Shown one piece after another: positions 33,593 through 41,935 of a stretch of DNA of 64,000 nt; position 1 is the first letter of the stretch; the number at the start of each line of letters is the position of its first letter. Source of the DNA: Limisphaera sp049537155 (GTDB lineage: Bacteria; Verrucomicrobiota; Verrucomicrobiia; Limisphaerales; Limisphaeraceae). The position numbers and the translations under genes were made by a program. The notes under the pieces were generated by a model. It worked only from the letters and a program-made list of their open reading frames with translations. It did not search any database and was not told the origin of the DNA. Location: NCBI RefSeq assembly GCF_049537155.1, contig NZ_JBMVQZ010000017.1, forward strand, positions 1 to 64,000. Reading direction: 5' to 3'.

Positions 33593-36500
33593 AAGGGCTT
33601 TGCAGACGTGGCTGGTCCGGCCGGGTGATGACGCTGGCGCTGCTGGCGTGGGCTGGCGGGATGGTGTGCGGTCGGGGTGCGGCCGAGGCGGACCTGCTGG
33701 TGGCCTACGATCAGAGTTATGCGGACAGCGTGGGTGGGGATGAGAATGCACGGGTGCTGATTGCCAACGCGGTTGCCGCCTCCAACGCGATCAACGACCG
33801 GAGCGGCACGGGTGCGCGGTTGCGGATCACCGGCTATCACAAAACGATCGGTCAGGCCGGGCGCTCGACCCTCGGCGGGTACGTTGGGTGGCTTTCGAAT
33901 CCGGGGGACGGGAACCTGGACGACGTGACGGCGGTGGCGAACGCGCGTGGTGCGGACCTGGTGGCATTCATTTGCGCGCCGTCGGCGGGCGAAACCTCCG
34001 CTGCCGTGGCGCAGCAGCCGGGCCGCTACGCGGCCTATGCACCGGCCTACTTTTGGGCGGTGGTGGTGGCGCACGAAACCGGCGGTCACAACTACGGATG
34101 CGATCATCGTGGCGGCCGGGAGAGCCCCAAGACGGTCATGCTCCACAACTACTGCGGGGGCGGCGCGCAGCCGTACTATTCGAATCCGAACACGTGGTTG
34201 GACGGGGTGCGGTTGCAGGGGGAGGGAAGCTGTTTGGGGGCCGCCGTGGACAACGGGGACAATGCGTACCTGATCAGTTCCTCCGCACAGGCGGTGGCCG
34301 ATCGGAACGCCCGCGTCGTCACGGCCCCGCAGTTGGGCCAGGTGGTGCAGTGGTGGCGGTTCGACGGCCGGACCGGTCCAGCCCCGGGCGGCACTCGAAT
34401 CACCAATCAGGTGCCGGGCGGCGGCGAGGTCACGGTCATGGGGAACGGGGCGGTGTTCACCGGCTCGGGGCTGCGCCTGCCGGGTGGGTCGCCCACCAGC
34501 GGCGGAGCCTACTTGCAACTGCCGGCCGGGGCGTTGGCCGGGTTGAGCAACCTGACGCTCGAGATCTGGGCACGGCCGCTTTCCGCACAGAACTGGTCGC
34601 GGGTCTTCGATTTCCACAACGGCACGGCCCATTACGTGATGTTGTCGTTTGCCCGGGGGACGGACCTGAACGTGCAACGGTTCGAGTCAGTGGTCGGGGG
34701 CGTCCGGGTCACCCGCGACAGCGATCTGCCCACGGAGCCGGGCACGCTGTTTCATTACACGGTCACTTACGCCAGCACCGGACCGGGCTCGGGTCGCTGG
34801 ACATGGTACCGCAACGGCGACGAGGTGGGCTCGTTGACGGTGAATTATCCCTTGAGCGCGTTGCAACCGGTGTATCTGTGGCTGGGCCGGTCCGCCTATG
34901 CCGCCGACGCGCTGGCCCAGTGCGAGTACGTGGAGGTGCGCATCAGCCGGGTGGCTCTGAACCGGGACCAGGTGCTGGCGCATCATGCGTTGGGGCCGGG
35001 GTTCGAGCCCTCCATGGTTTATCTGACGGCGGATGATCCGGCGGGGATGTCATCGTTCGATTCTCCGGGGCGCTGGAGCGACGGGCAGGCACCTTCGTTC
35101 ACCCGAACCTACTCCACCCACCGGTTTCGGCTCCGTACGCCGGCTGATGCCATCTCGCGGTCGTTTGCCGGGCAACGACTGCGGTTGGACGGCGGCAGTC
35201 TGACCTGGAAGGGCACGGCCAGCAGCACCGTTCAGATTCGGGATCTGGTGCTGGCGGGCGATTGCGAGCTGCTGAACGCCGGGTCGGGCACCTGGACGCT
35301 GACGGGTGCGATCACGGTTGAGTCGCCAGCAGCCATGGTGCGGGCTGCCAACGGGCCGATCCAATTGAACGCCGATTTGAAAGGGGCCGGCACCCTTCTG
35401 CTGGTGGATCAGACGGTGACGCTGGGGGGCAACAACAGCGAATTCGCCGGGCGGGTGATCGTGGGGGATGGCCGGTTCGGCGGGTTGCGCATCGACAGCG
35501 AGTCGCGTCTGGGCGCGCAACCGCCCGTGTTCACAGCGGATCAACTGACGTTGAATCGCGGCGTGCTGTACAATGTGGTGGACCTGGTGTTGGACGATCC
35601 CACGCGGGGAATCCGCATCGGACCCAGCGGCGGGATTTTCAACGTGGCCCCGGGCACCACCCTGGCCGTGGACGTGCCGATCTCCAGTCCCCAGGCCGGC
35701 AACAGCCGGGTCACGGTGCCGCTCTACCCCAACCCGAGCTCCGGCATGCTGATCAAGGAAAACTCAGGCACGTTGATCCTGAGGCATCCGAACAACGCCC
35801 ACGTGGGCGAGATCATCGTCCGAACCGGGATCCTGCGCGTGAGCGGCGCGGGTCGACTCAACAACGGGGACCAGGCGCATCCGATCCAGAATTCCGGCGT
35901 CTTGGTGTTCGAGAGTTCGTCCGACCAGACCATCAGCGGCGTGATCTCCGGTCCCGGGGCGCTCTTGAAGGCCGGCAGCGGCACCTTGCGCCTGACCGGG
36001 ATCAACACCCTGACCGGCCAGGTCACGGTGAACGAGGGTGTCTTGTACGCGGATCCCGGGAACAGTCCGAACGGCGGGGCGTTCGGCACGGTCAGTCGCA
36101 TCGTGGTCAACTCCGGGGGCACGCTACGGGCGGGTGTCAACGGGCTGTTCGGTTGGGACGGCACACGGGTGCGGCCGATCGTGGTGAACGCCGGCGGTGT
36201 GCTGACGATTGACGCGCCGGGCCACGACGTCAATGTGGGCGCGGTCACGCTCAATGGGGGTACCCTGGCCGGCGGACCAAGTCCGGGCTGGGGTTCTTGG
36301 AACTTTGGCCGGGCGGCACGGGCCAATCCGGGGTGGGGCCGGCTGGTCGTGACGGAGGACTCGCTGGTCACGGCGACGGGGCTGATGTTTCACAGCGGGG
36401 CCTACATTGACGTGGCTGCGGGGAAGACGCTCACCGTGACCGGGAGTCTGAGCGACGCCGCGAACGAGGGTGTCTGCTCGCTGATCCTGCGCGGAGGGAA

Positions 36501-37212
36501 CGGGACGCTGATCCTGGCGGGCATCCAGTCTTACACGGGTCCCACCGCCCTGAGCAACGGGACGCTGCTGGTGCACGGGTCCATCGGACCCGGACCGGTC
36601 ACGGTGGCCTCGGGCGCTGCACTGGGCGGGCTGGGGACGGTACATGGGCCGGTCACGGTGCTGGCGGGCGGTGCGCTGGGTCCGGGAGGCGGCGTGGGGC
36701 GGCTGACCATCAGCAACGACCTGACCCTCCAGCCCGGCAGCTTGTTGTGGATGGAACTGGACAAGGCCGCGGGCACCAACGACCAGTTGCGAGTGACGGG
36801 GACCCTCCGGAGAGGTGGGATCCTGATCGTGACCAACCGTTCGGGCAATCTGACGGTCGGGGACCGGTTCCTCCTGTGGGAGGCCGGGGCGGTGACGGCC
36901 CAATGGGACGAGGTTCGGCTTCCGACCTTGCCTGATGGGCTGGAGTGGAAGCTGGACGAGGTGACAGGGACGCTGACGGTGGAGTCTGCACCATCGGCGG
37001 AGCCGGTCAGCCTGGATTTCGGGTGGTCGGGCGGGGCGCTGCTGTTGTCGTGGCCGGAGGATCACCTCGGCTGGCGCCTGGAGGCCAAGACCAACGCTCC
37101 GTTGTTGGGGACGCCCTGGCATCCTGTGCCGGATTCCGAAAGGACCAACCGCGTGCTGTTCCGGTTCGATCCCCGGGTGACGAACGCGTTCTTCCGGTTG
37201 ATGCGACCCTGA
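33589..37212 (+). CDS. Secreted metzincin metalloprotease with LamG-like and autotransporter-type beta-strand repeats
   Basis: A 1207-residue exported protein. A signal peptide covers residues 1-33. The metzincin domain, about 34-235, has the zinc motif HETGGHNYGCDH (His 162, Glu 163, His 167, His 173; HExxHxxGxxH) and a Met-turn in TVMLHNYC (Met 184). A LamG/concanavalin-like jellyroll covers about 260-480 (WRFDGRTGPAPGGTRITN, FDFHNGTAHYVMLSFARG). PATR-type repeats run from about 580 to 1060 (SGTLILRHPNNAHVGEIIV, SGTLRLTGINTLTGQVTV, NGTLILAGIQSYTGPTAL). No autotransporter barrel is present. The C-terminal roughly 75 residues match a module also ending the proteins at 44768-47854 and 47851-54021. 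Translation is coupled to the upstream propeptide-like gene by ATGA. Confidence 0.8.
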   Translation: MKGLCRRGWSGRVMTLALLAWAGGMVCGRGAAEADLLVAYDQSYADSVGGDENARVLIANAVAASNAINDRSGTGARLRITGYHKTIGQAGRSTLGGYVGWLSNPGDGNLDDVTAVANARGADLVAFICAPSAGETSAAVAQQPGRYAAYAPAYFWAVVVAHETGGHNYGCDHRGGRESPKTVMLHNYCGGGAQPYYSNPNTWLDGVRLQGEGSCLGAAVDNGDNAYLISSSAQAVADRNARVVTAPQLGQVVQWWRFDGRTGPAPGGTRITNQVPGGGEVTVMGNGAVFTGSGLRLPGGSPTSGGAYLQLPAGALAGLSNLTLEIWARPLSAQNWSRVFDFHNGTAHYVMLSFARGTDLNVQRFESVVGGVRVTRDSDLPTEPGTLFHYTVTYASTGPGSGRWTWYRNGDEVGSLTVNYPLSALQPVYLWLGRSAYAADALAQCEYVEVRISRVALNRDQVLAHHALGPGFEPSMVYLTADDPAGMSSFDSPGRWSDGQAPSFTRTYSTHRFRLRTPADAISRSFAGQRLRLDGGSLTWKGTASSTVQIRDLVLAGDCELLNAGSGTWTLTGAITVESPAAMVRAANGPIQLNADLKGAGTLLLVDQTVTLGGNNSEFAGRVIVGDGRFGGLRIDSESRLGAQPPVFTADQLTLNRGVLYNVVDLVLDDPTRGIRIGPSGGIFNVAPGTTLAVDVPISSPQAGNSRVTVPLYPNPSSGMLIKENSGTLILRHPNNAHVGEIIVRTGILRVSGAGRLNNGDQAHPIQNSGVLVFESSSDQTISGVISGPGALLKAGSGTLRLTGINTLTGQVTVNEGVLYADPGNSPNGGAFGTVSRIVVNSGGTLRAGVNGLFGWDGTRVRPIVVNAGGVLTIDAPGHDVNVGAVTLNGGTLAGGPSPGWGSWNFGRAARANPGWGRLVVTEDSLVTATGLMFHSGAYIDVAAGKTLTVTGSLSDAANEGVCSLILRGGNGTLILAGIQSYTGPTALSNGTLLVHGSIGPGPVTVASGAALGGLGTVHGPVTVLAGGALGPGGGVGRLTISNDLTLQPGSLLWMELDKAAGTNDQLRVTGTLRRGGILIVTNRSGNLTVGDRFLLWEAGAVTAQWDEVRLPTLPDGLEWKLDEVTGTLTVESAPSAEPVSLDFGWSGGALLLSWPEDHLGWRLEAKTNAPLLGTPWHPVPDSERTNRVLFRFDPRVTNAFFRLMRP

Positions 37213-37372
37213 GTGGCGGGCTGCTGGACCGCCGGCCCGGGATGGGCTAAACGTGAGGTGCGACCGCGGGCGGCCGTCTCCCCTCGACGAGCCGGCGGTC
37301 GAACGAACCGGCAACGTCCAAAACCAAGAGGCGCGGGCGGGAGGGGGCGCCGCGCCGCAAACCATCTCGGAC

Positions 37373-37819
37373 ATGAACTGGCAGGCTCCTGATTTGCGGG
37401 TACATCCGCCGCGCAGTCCTCGCGTGCGATTGGGCGGCTATGTCATCCTGGCGCGCATGCTGGACAAGGGACGCGCCCTGTTGGCAGGGACCAATGGCGA
37501 GTACAACTACAACTGCCCGCTGGACCAGCAGTTTCTCAGCTTCACGGGTCTCGACGCCGAGGCGTTGAAAGCGGAGCTGGCGGCCGGCAGGAGCGATGGC
37601 GAGATCCTGGCCTGGGTCCAGGCCCATGCGCGGCCGCACTCCCTGCCGGAGATCCTGGCCTGGTCGGCCTGGCAGGAACAACGAGTGCCCGACAATCCCG
37701 ACAGCCGGGCGTTTTTCAACGAGCTCCATCGCAAACTCGCGCCGCATCGCACCGACATCGTCACCTGGTTCGATCTGCTCGATCTGGACGATTACGTCAG
37801 TTTCGGCGGCCGGCCGTGA
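37373..37819 (+). CDS. DUF5069 domain protein
   Basis: A 148-residue protein of the DUF5069 family, small soluble proteins common in Verrucomicrobiota and Planctomycetota with no known function. It begins with the family segment PPRSPRVRLGGYVILARMLDKGRAL, followed by GTNGEYNYNCPLDQQFLSFTG and a helical end (FFNELHRKLAP, then FDLLDLDDYVSF). There is no signal peptide, so it is cytoplasmic. ATG 37373 is chosen because an upstream in-frame ATG (37253) adds unlike, Arg/Gly-rich sequence. The next gene starts 25 bases later. Confidence 0.8.
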   Translation: MNWQAPDLRVHPPRSPRVRLGGYVILARMLDKGRALLAGTNGEYNYNCPLDQQFLSFTGLDAEALKAELAAGRSDGEILAWVQAHARPHSLPEILAWSAWQEQRVPDNPDSRAFFNELHRKLAPHRTDIVTWFDLLDLDDYVSFGGRP

Positions 37820-37844
37820 CCGGAACCCTCTTCTGATCCGTGCC

Positions 37845-38297
37845 ATGGACCAGGGTTGTGAACTTCCGCGGTTTCAGCTTCCCCCGGAGGAGATCCGCGA
37901 ACTGTTGGCTGCCAGCCGTCGGATCGCGGTGGTGGGGTTGTCGGACAAGCCGGATCGCGACAGCCACCGGGTGGCCGAGTATCTCCTCCAGCAGGGTTAC
38001 GAGGTCATTCCGGTGAATCCGAACGTACGGGAGGTGCTGGGGCGGCCGGCATTTGCCGATCTGCGTGACGTGCCGGGGCCGGTGGACATCGTGGACATCT
38101 TCCGCCGGCCGGACGCGGTGCCGGCGATCGTGGACGCCGCCATTGCCCGGGGCGACCGGGCCATCTGGATGCAGGAAGGGATCGTACACAACGAAGCCGC
38201 CGAAAAGGCCCGGGCCGCCGGGTTGAAAGTGGTGATGAACCGCTGCCTCATGAAGGAACACCGGCAGTGGCGGGCCGGTTCGGGCCGTTGCGATTGA
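37845..38297 (+). CDS. CoA-binding (YccU-like) protein
   Basis: A 150-residue Rossmann-fold protein of the CoA-binding family typified by YccU/succinyl-CoA synthetase alpha N-terminal domain. The nucleotide loop is RRIAVVGLSDKPDRDSHRVA near residues 25-45, then YEVIPVNPNVREVLGRPAFADL and VDIVDIFRRPDAVPAIVDAA. The end has AIWMQEGIVHNEAAEKARAAG and VVMNRCLMKEHRQW. These proteins bind coenzyme A in structures, but their physiological role is not known. It is probably in one unit with the DUF5069 gene. Confidence 0.88.
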   Translation: MDQGCELPRFQLPPEEIRELLAASRRIAVVGLSDKPDRDSHRVAEYLLQQGYEVIPVNPNVREVLGRPAFADLRDVPGPVDIVDIFRRPDAVPAIVDAAIARGDRAIWMQEGIVHNEAAEKARAAGLKVVMNRCLMKEHRQWRAGSGRCD

Positions 38298-38383
38298 AGA
38301 GCTTGAACAAACGAACGGCCGGATCCGTCCAAAGGATCGCGGCGGACCCGCGTCGGAGCATGAGGCTGCAGAGCCCTTTCCCT

Positions 38384-38412
38384 TTGCGAGGCTGGCGGGA
38401 AGGGCATAGGTT
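38384..38412 (+). promoter_or_regulatory. Candidate promoter of the MacAB-like exporter operon
   Basis: TTGCGA at 38384-38389 and TAGGTT at 38407-38412 with a 17-base spacer. It lies 21 bases before the ATG of the adaptor gene at 38434, giving a short leader that still includes a GAAGGG ribosome binding site. Confidence 0.4.
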
Positions 38413-38433
38413 TTGACGCACGGAGATGAAGGG

Positions 38434-39705
38434 ATGAAGTACATCTGGACACTTCTGTTGATCGCTGGTCTGGGCGCCGGTGGGTATTACATCTGGCGGC
38501 AGCAGGGCAATGTAGGATCGGCGGCCGGGCAAATCCGGCGGCCCACGACGGCGATGGTCATCCAGACCAACATCAGCTTTGCCGTCAACGCCGCCGGGGA
38601 GATCACGCCGGCCGAGCAGGTCTCGGTACGCCCGGAGATCAACGGGCGGATCGAGCTGCTGCCGGTGGACATTGGCGACTTTGTGAAGAAGGGCGAGCTG
38701 TTGTTCAAGCTGGACGACAGCGAGCTGCAACGCCAGCGCGCTTCGGCGGTCACGGCGGTGGAGCGTGCGCGGGTGGAGCTGGAGAAGGCCGAGCGTGATC
38801 TGCGCCGGGCCGAGCAGCTTTTGAAGGAGCGGTTGATTTCGCAGGAACTGTACGACGACACCCGCACGGCGTACGAGCTGGCGAAAAACTCGCTGGAACG
38901 GGCCGAGAGCGAGCTGGCGGTCGTGCAGGAGCGCCTGACCAAGACCGAGGTTCGTGCGCCGTTCGATTGCACGGTCCTGACGCGGCCGGTCTCGGTGGGT
39001 CAGGCCGTTTCGGGTTCCGGTGGCGTCAGTGGTGGGACGGAGGTGCTGACCATCGCCGATCTCAGCTCGCTGGTGATCAATGCGCACGTGAACCAGGCGG
39101 ACGTGCCGCGGCTGCACGTGGGGCAGAAGGTGGAGGTCACGGTGGAGGCCGTGCCCGGTCTGGTGGTGACGGGCATCGTGGAGCGGATCGCCCCGCAGGC
39201 CACCATTCGCAACAACATCAAGGGATTTGCGACGCGCATCCTGCTGCGGAACGTGGATCCGCGCATCCGTCCCGGGATGCCCGCCAACATCCGGATCCCG
39301 GTGGCCTCCGCTTCAAACGTCACCGCGGTGCCGCTGCCGGCCGTGTTCACGGAGCGGAATCCCGAGACCGGACGCTACGAGCGGTTCGTCTTCGTGAAGC
39401 TACCCGACGGTTCGGTCGAAAAGCGGGAGGTCAAGGTTGGGGTGTCGGATTTTTTTTACGCGGAGATTCAGCAGGGGCTCTCCCCGGGTGAGGTGGTGAT
39501 GCTGGAGATGCCGGCGGAAGAATTGGAGCGTCGGATGAGATTGTTGGCCGGGCCGGGTGCGCAGGGCCAGGGCGGGCCGCCCGGGGTTCGTGGCGGGGGA
39601 GGCCGGCCGCCCGGAGGCGGGCCACCCGCGGGTGGTGCCCGGCCTGCCGGCGGCGGCGGAGGCGCGGGCCGGCCGGCCGGCGGGGCAGCGCGGCAGAGCG
39701 GCTAG
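38434..39705 (+). CDS. macA: Efflux periplasmic adaptor (MacA-like, membrane fusion protein)
   Basis: A 423-residue membrane fusion protein linking an inner-membrane ABC transporter to an outer-membrane channel. An N-terminal anchor covers residues 3-20 (IWTLLLIAGLGAGGYYIW). The lipoyl/barrel-sandwich half is EITPAEQVSVRPEINGRIEL. A helical hairpin spans about 90-165 (RARVELEKAERDLRRAEQLL, NSLERAESELAVVQERL), and the second lipoyl half starts KTEVRAPFDCTVL. Beta-barrel and membrane-proximal domains follow to about 370. The last roughly 50 residues are almost only Gly, Pro, Arg and Ala (disordered tail), unusual for the family. ATG 38434 follows a GAAGGG site; an upstream TTG at 38413 is less likely. 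It heads a four-gene export operon; no TolC gene is nearby. Confidence 0.9.
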   Translation: MKYIWTLLLIAGLGAGGYYIWRQQGNVGSAAGQIRRPTTAMVIQTNISFAVNAAGEITPAEQVSVRPEINGRIELLPVDIGDFVKKGELLFKLDDSELQRQRASAVTAVERARVELEKAERDLRRAEQLLKERLISQELYDDTRTAYELAKNSLERAESELAVVQERLTKTEVRAPFDCTVLTRPVSVGQAVSGSGGVSGGTEVLTIADLSSLVINAHVNQADVPRLHVGQKVEVTVEAVPGLVVTGIVERIAPQATIRNNIKGFATRILLRNVDPRIRPGMPANIRIPVASASNVTAVPLPAVFTERNPETGRYERFVFVKLPDGSVEKREVKVGVSDFFYAEIQQGLSPGEVVMLEMPAEELERRMRLLAGPGAQGQGGPPGVRGGGGRPPGGGPPAGGARPAGGGGGAGRPAGGAARQSG

Positions 39706-39719
39706 AGAAAGGACGAGCC

Positions 39720-40427
39720 ATGGCGTTGGTCGAGCTCCGCAACGTGACGAAGATCTATCACCTGGGTGGTGAGGAGATTCGCGCCCTGGACAACGTGTCG
39801 CTGGACATCGAGGAGGGGGAGTTCATTTCCGTCATTGGCCCGTCCGGGAGTGGCAAGTCCACGCTCATGCACATTCTCGGTTGCTTGGACACGCCGACCA
39901 GCGGGACGGTGAAACTGGACGGGATCATGATTCAGAACGCCTCCGCGCGCCAGCTGGCTGCGATTCGGAACCAGAAGATCGGTTTTGTCTTCCAGTTTTT
40001 CAACCTGCTACCCAAGTTGAACGTGCTGCAGAATGTGGAGCTGCCCATGATTTACAGCGGCGTGCCGGCGCGCGAACGCCACCGGCGCGCCATGGCTGCG
40101 CTGGAGGCGGTGGGCATGGCCAACCGTGCCAAACACCGGCCGAGCCAGTTGTCGGGCGGCCAACAGCAACGGGCGGCGATCGCCCGTGCGCTGGTGAACA
40201 ATCCGCGGATCATCTTTGCGGACGAGCCGACCGGCAACCTCGACACGCACACGGGCGAGACCATCCTGCAGTTGTTCCGGAGCCTCAACGCCGAGGGGCG
40301 CACCATCGTACTGGTGACGCACGATCCTGAAATTGCGTCGGTGACCCCGCGCCGGATCGAGATCCGGGACGGCAGGATCGCGCCCAAACCGGACCTGCGC
40401 CTGGCAGGACTGCATACCGAGTCATGA
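39720..40427 (+). CDS. ABC transporter ATP-binding protein (MacB/LolD type)
   Basis: A 235-residue nucleotide-binding subunit. Walker A is GPSGSGKST near residue 40, the Q-loop FVFQFFNLLPKL near 90, the signature LSGGQQQRAAIARAL near 145 and Walker B IIFADEPTGNLD near 165, with the H-loop VTHD near 200. The VELPMIYSGV stretch after the Q-loop is typical of the MacB/LolD subfamily. It energises the two permeases encoded downstream. Its stop overlaps the first permease start by 4 bases (ATGA at 40424-40427). Unlike MacB, the ATPase and permease are separate proteins. Confidence 0.95.
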   Translation: MALVELRNVTKIYHLGGEEIRALDNVSLDIEEGEFISVIGPSGSGKSTLMHILGCLDTPTSGTVKLDGIMIQNASARQLAAIRNQKIGFVFQFFNLLPKLNVLQNVELPMIYSGVPARERHRRAMAALEAVGMANRAKHRPSQLSGGQQQRAAIARALVNNPRIIFADEPTGNLDTHTGETILQLFRSLNAEGRTIVLVTHDPEIASVTPRRIEIRDGRIAPKPDLRLAGLHTES

Positions 40428-41881
40428 CGGTGGATCGGACAGACCCGCACGTGCTGGAGCACCGGTCGTGGGTGGGCCGGTTGGTCCCCACGTTGCATGC
40501 CGGTCTGCGGGAGATCTGGGCGCACAAGTTTCGTTCCCTCCTGACCATGCTGGGGATCGTGCTCGGGGTCTCCAGCCTGGTGGCCATGTCCGCCCTGGTC
40601 ACGGGCATGGAACGGGGGGCGCGCGAGGCCCTGATTGCCATCGGTGGATTGGCCCGGGTCCGGATCGAGCCGGCCGAGTTGCCGGTGGACCAACAACACC
40701 TGGCCGACCAGGCGGTGGGGATCACCCTGAATGACGTGGAGGCACTCGAGCGCAGCGCGCCGCTGGTGAGGCTGTTGTCGCCGGAGATGCGGATTCCGGC
40801 CACGGTCTCCGCCAACGGCAAGACGTTCCGTCCGTGGATGTGTGTGGGGGTGCGGCCGGCCGCACTGGAGATGATGGAACACCGCATCGCCCACGGGCGG
40901 ATGTTCAACGAGCTGGACGACGAGCTGGCCCGGAACGTCTGCGTGATTGGCACGGCCACGCGGGACGAACTGTGGGGTTCACCGGAGGAGACCGGCCGGG
41001 AGATCATTCCCATCGGTGAGACGCTCTACATCAACGGGGTGCCGTTCGTCATCATCGGGATGTTCGAGCACTACGAGAGCGAACAGGAACGGCGCGAACG
41101 CGAGCTGCAGCGCCAGCAACAGGCCCGGCAGGCGCAGGTGCAGGTGGGCCCGCAGCGCGACCGGGGTCGGGTCCGGCGTCCCGGCGGATTTGCTTTTCGC
41201 CTGAAGAACTCGACCATTTTCATCCCGCTCAACACGGTCTGGATGCGGTTTCGCACCATGGTGGTCACTTCCGGGTTCGGTCCGCGATGGTTTCGGGATC
41301 CAAGCCTGTTGAACACGCGTCCGGACCCGGTGTTGTCGGGTCTGGAGGTCAAGGTGGTGTCGGTGGATCTTCTGCCGGAGGCCCTTCAGCAGATTCGGAA
41401 TGTACTGATGTTGACGCATCGGGGGATCGAGGATTTTCAATTCCGGACCCAGGAGGAATGGGCCGAGCAGATTGACACCTTCGTGCGGAACGCCCGGTTG
41501 AGCGGCGGTTTGATTGCCGGGATCAGCCTGCTGGTGGGGGGTATCGGCATCATGAACATCATGCTGGCCAGCATTTCGGAGCGGGTCCGGGAGATCGGGA
41601 TCCGGAAATCGGTGGGCGCGTCGGACGGCGACATTTTCGTGCAGATCCTGGTGGAATCGGTGGTGATCTCGGTGTTGGGCGGGCTGTTGGGGATGGTGGC
41701 GGCGCTGGGCCTGGTGCATTTGGTGGCGCAGTTGTCGCCGACGGGCAACGAACCGGTGATCACGCCGCTGGCGTTGGGCGTGGCGTTTGCGTTCAGCGTG
41801 GCGGTGGGGATCGTGGCCGGGATTTATCCGGCCGTCAAAGCGGCCCGGCTCAATCCGATCGAGGCCCTGCGATATGAATAG
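40424..41881 (+). CDS. ABC transporter permease, MacB-like (paralog 1)
   Basis: A 485-residue permease with the MacB topology: one N-terminal helix (FRSLLTMLGIVLGVSSLVAM), a long periplasmic domain and three C-terminal helices (SLLVGGIGIMNIMLASISER, VVISVLGGLLGMVAALGLVH, FSVAVGIVAGIYPAVKAARL). It ends with NPIEALRYE, the family hallmark. The periplasmic part contains a Gln/Arg-rich insertion near residues 220-250 (REL QRQQQARQAQ..., RDRGRVRRPG), not usual in MacB. A close paralog is encoded next. Together with the adaptor it is presumed to export a lipid, peptide or antibiotic-like molecule; the substrate is unknown. Confidence 0.9.
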   Translation: MTVDRTDPHVLEHRSWVGRLVPTLHAGLREIWAHKFRSLLTMLGIVLGVSSLVAMSALVTGMERGAREALIAIGGLARVRIEPAELPVDQQHLADQAVGITLNDVEALERSAPLVRLLSPEMRIPATVSANGKTFRPWMCVGVRPAALEMMEHRIAHGRMFNELDDELARNVCVIGTATRDELWGSPEETGREIIPIGETLYINGVPFVIIGMFEHYESEQERRERELQRQQQARQAQVQVGPQRDRGRVRRPGGFAFRLKNSTIFIPLNTVWMRFRTMVVTSGFGPRWFRDPSLLNTRPDPVLSGLEVKVVSVDLLPEALQQIRNVLMLTHRGIEDFQFRTQEEWAEQIDTFVRNARLSGGLIAGISLLVGGIGIMNIMLASISERVREIGIRKSVGASDGDIFVQILVESVVISVLGGLLGMVAALGLVHLVAQLSPTGNEPVITPLALGVAFAFSVAVGIVAGIYPAVKAARLNPIEALRYE

Positions 41882-41935
41882 GCGCCTGTGGAACCACCCG
41901 CCCGGGCACGGGCAGCGAGGCGGAGGCAGACGGCC

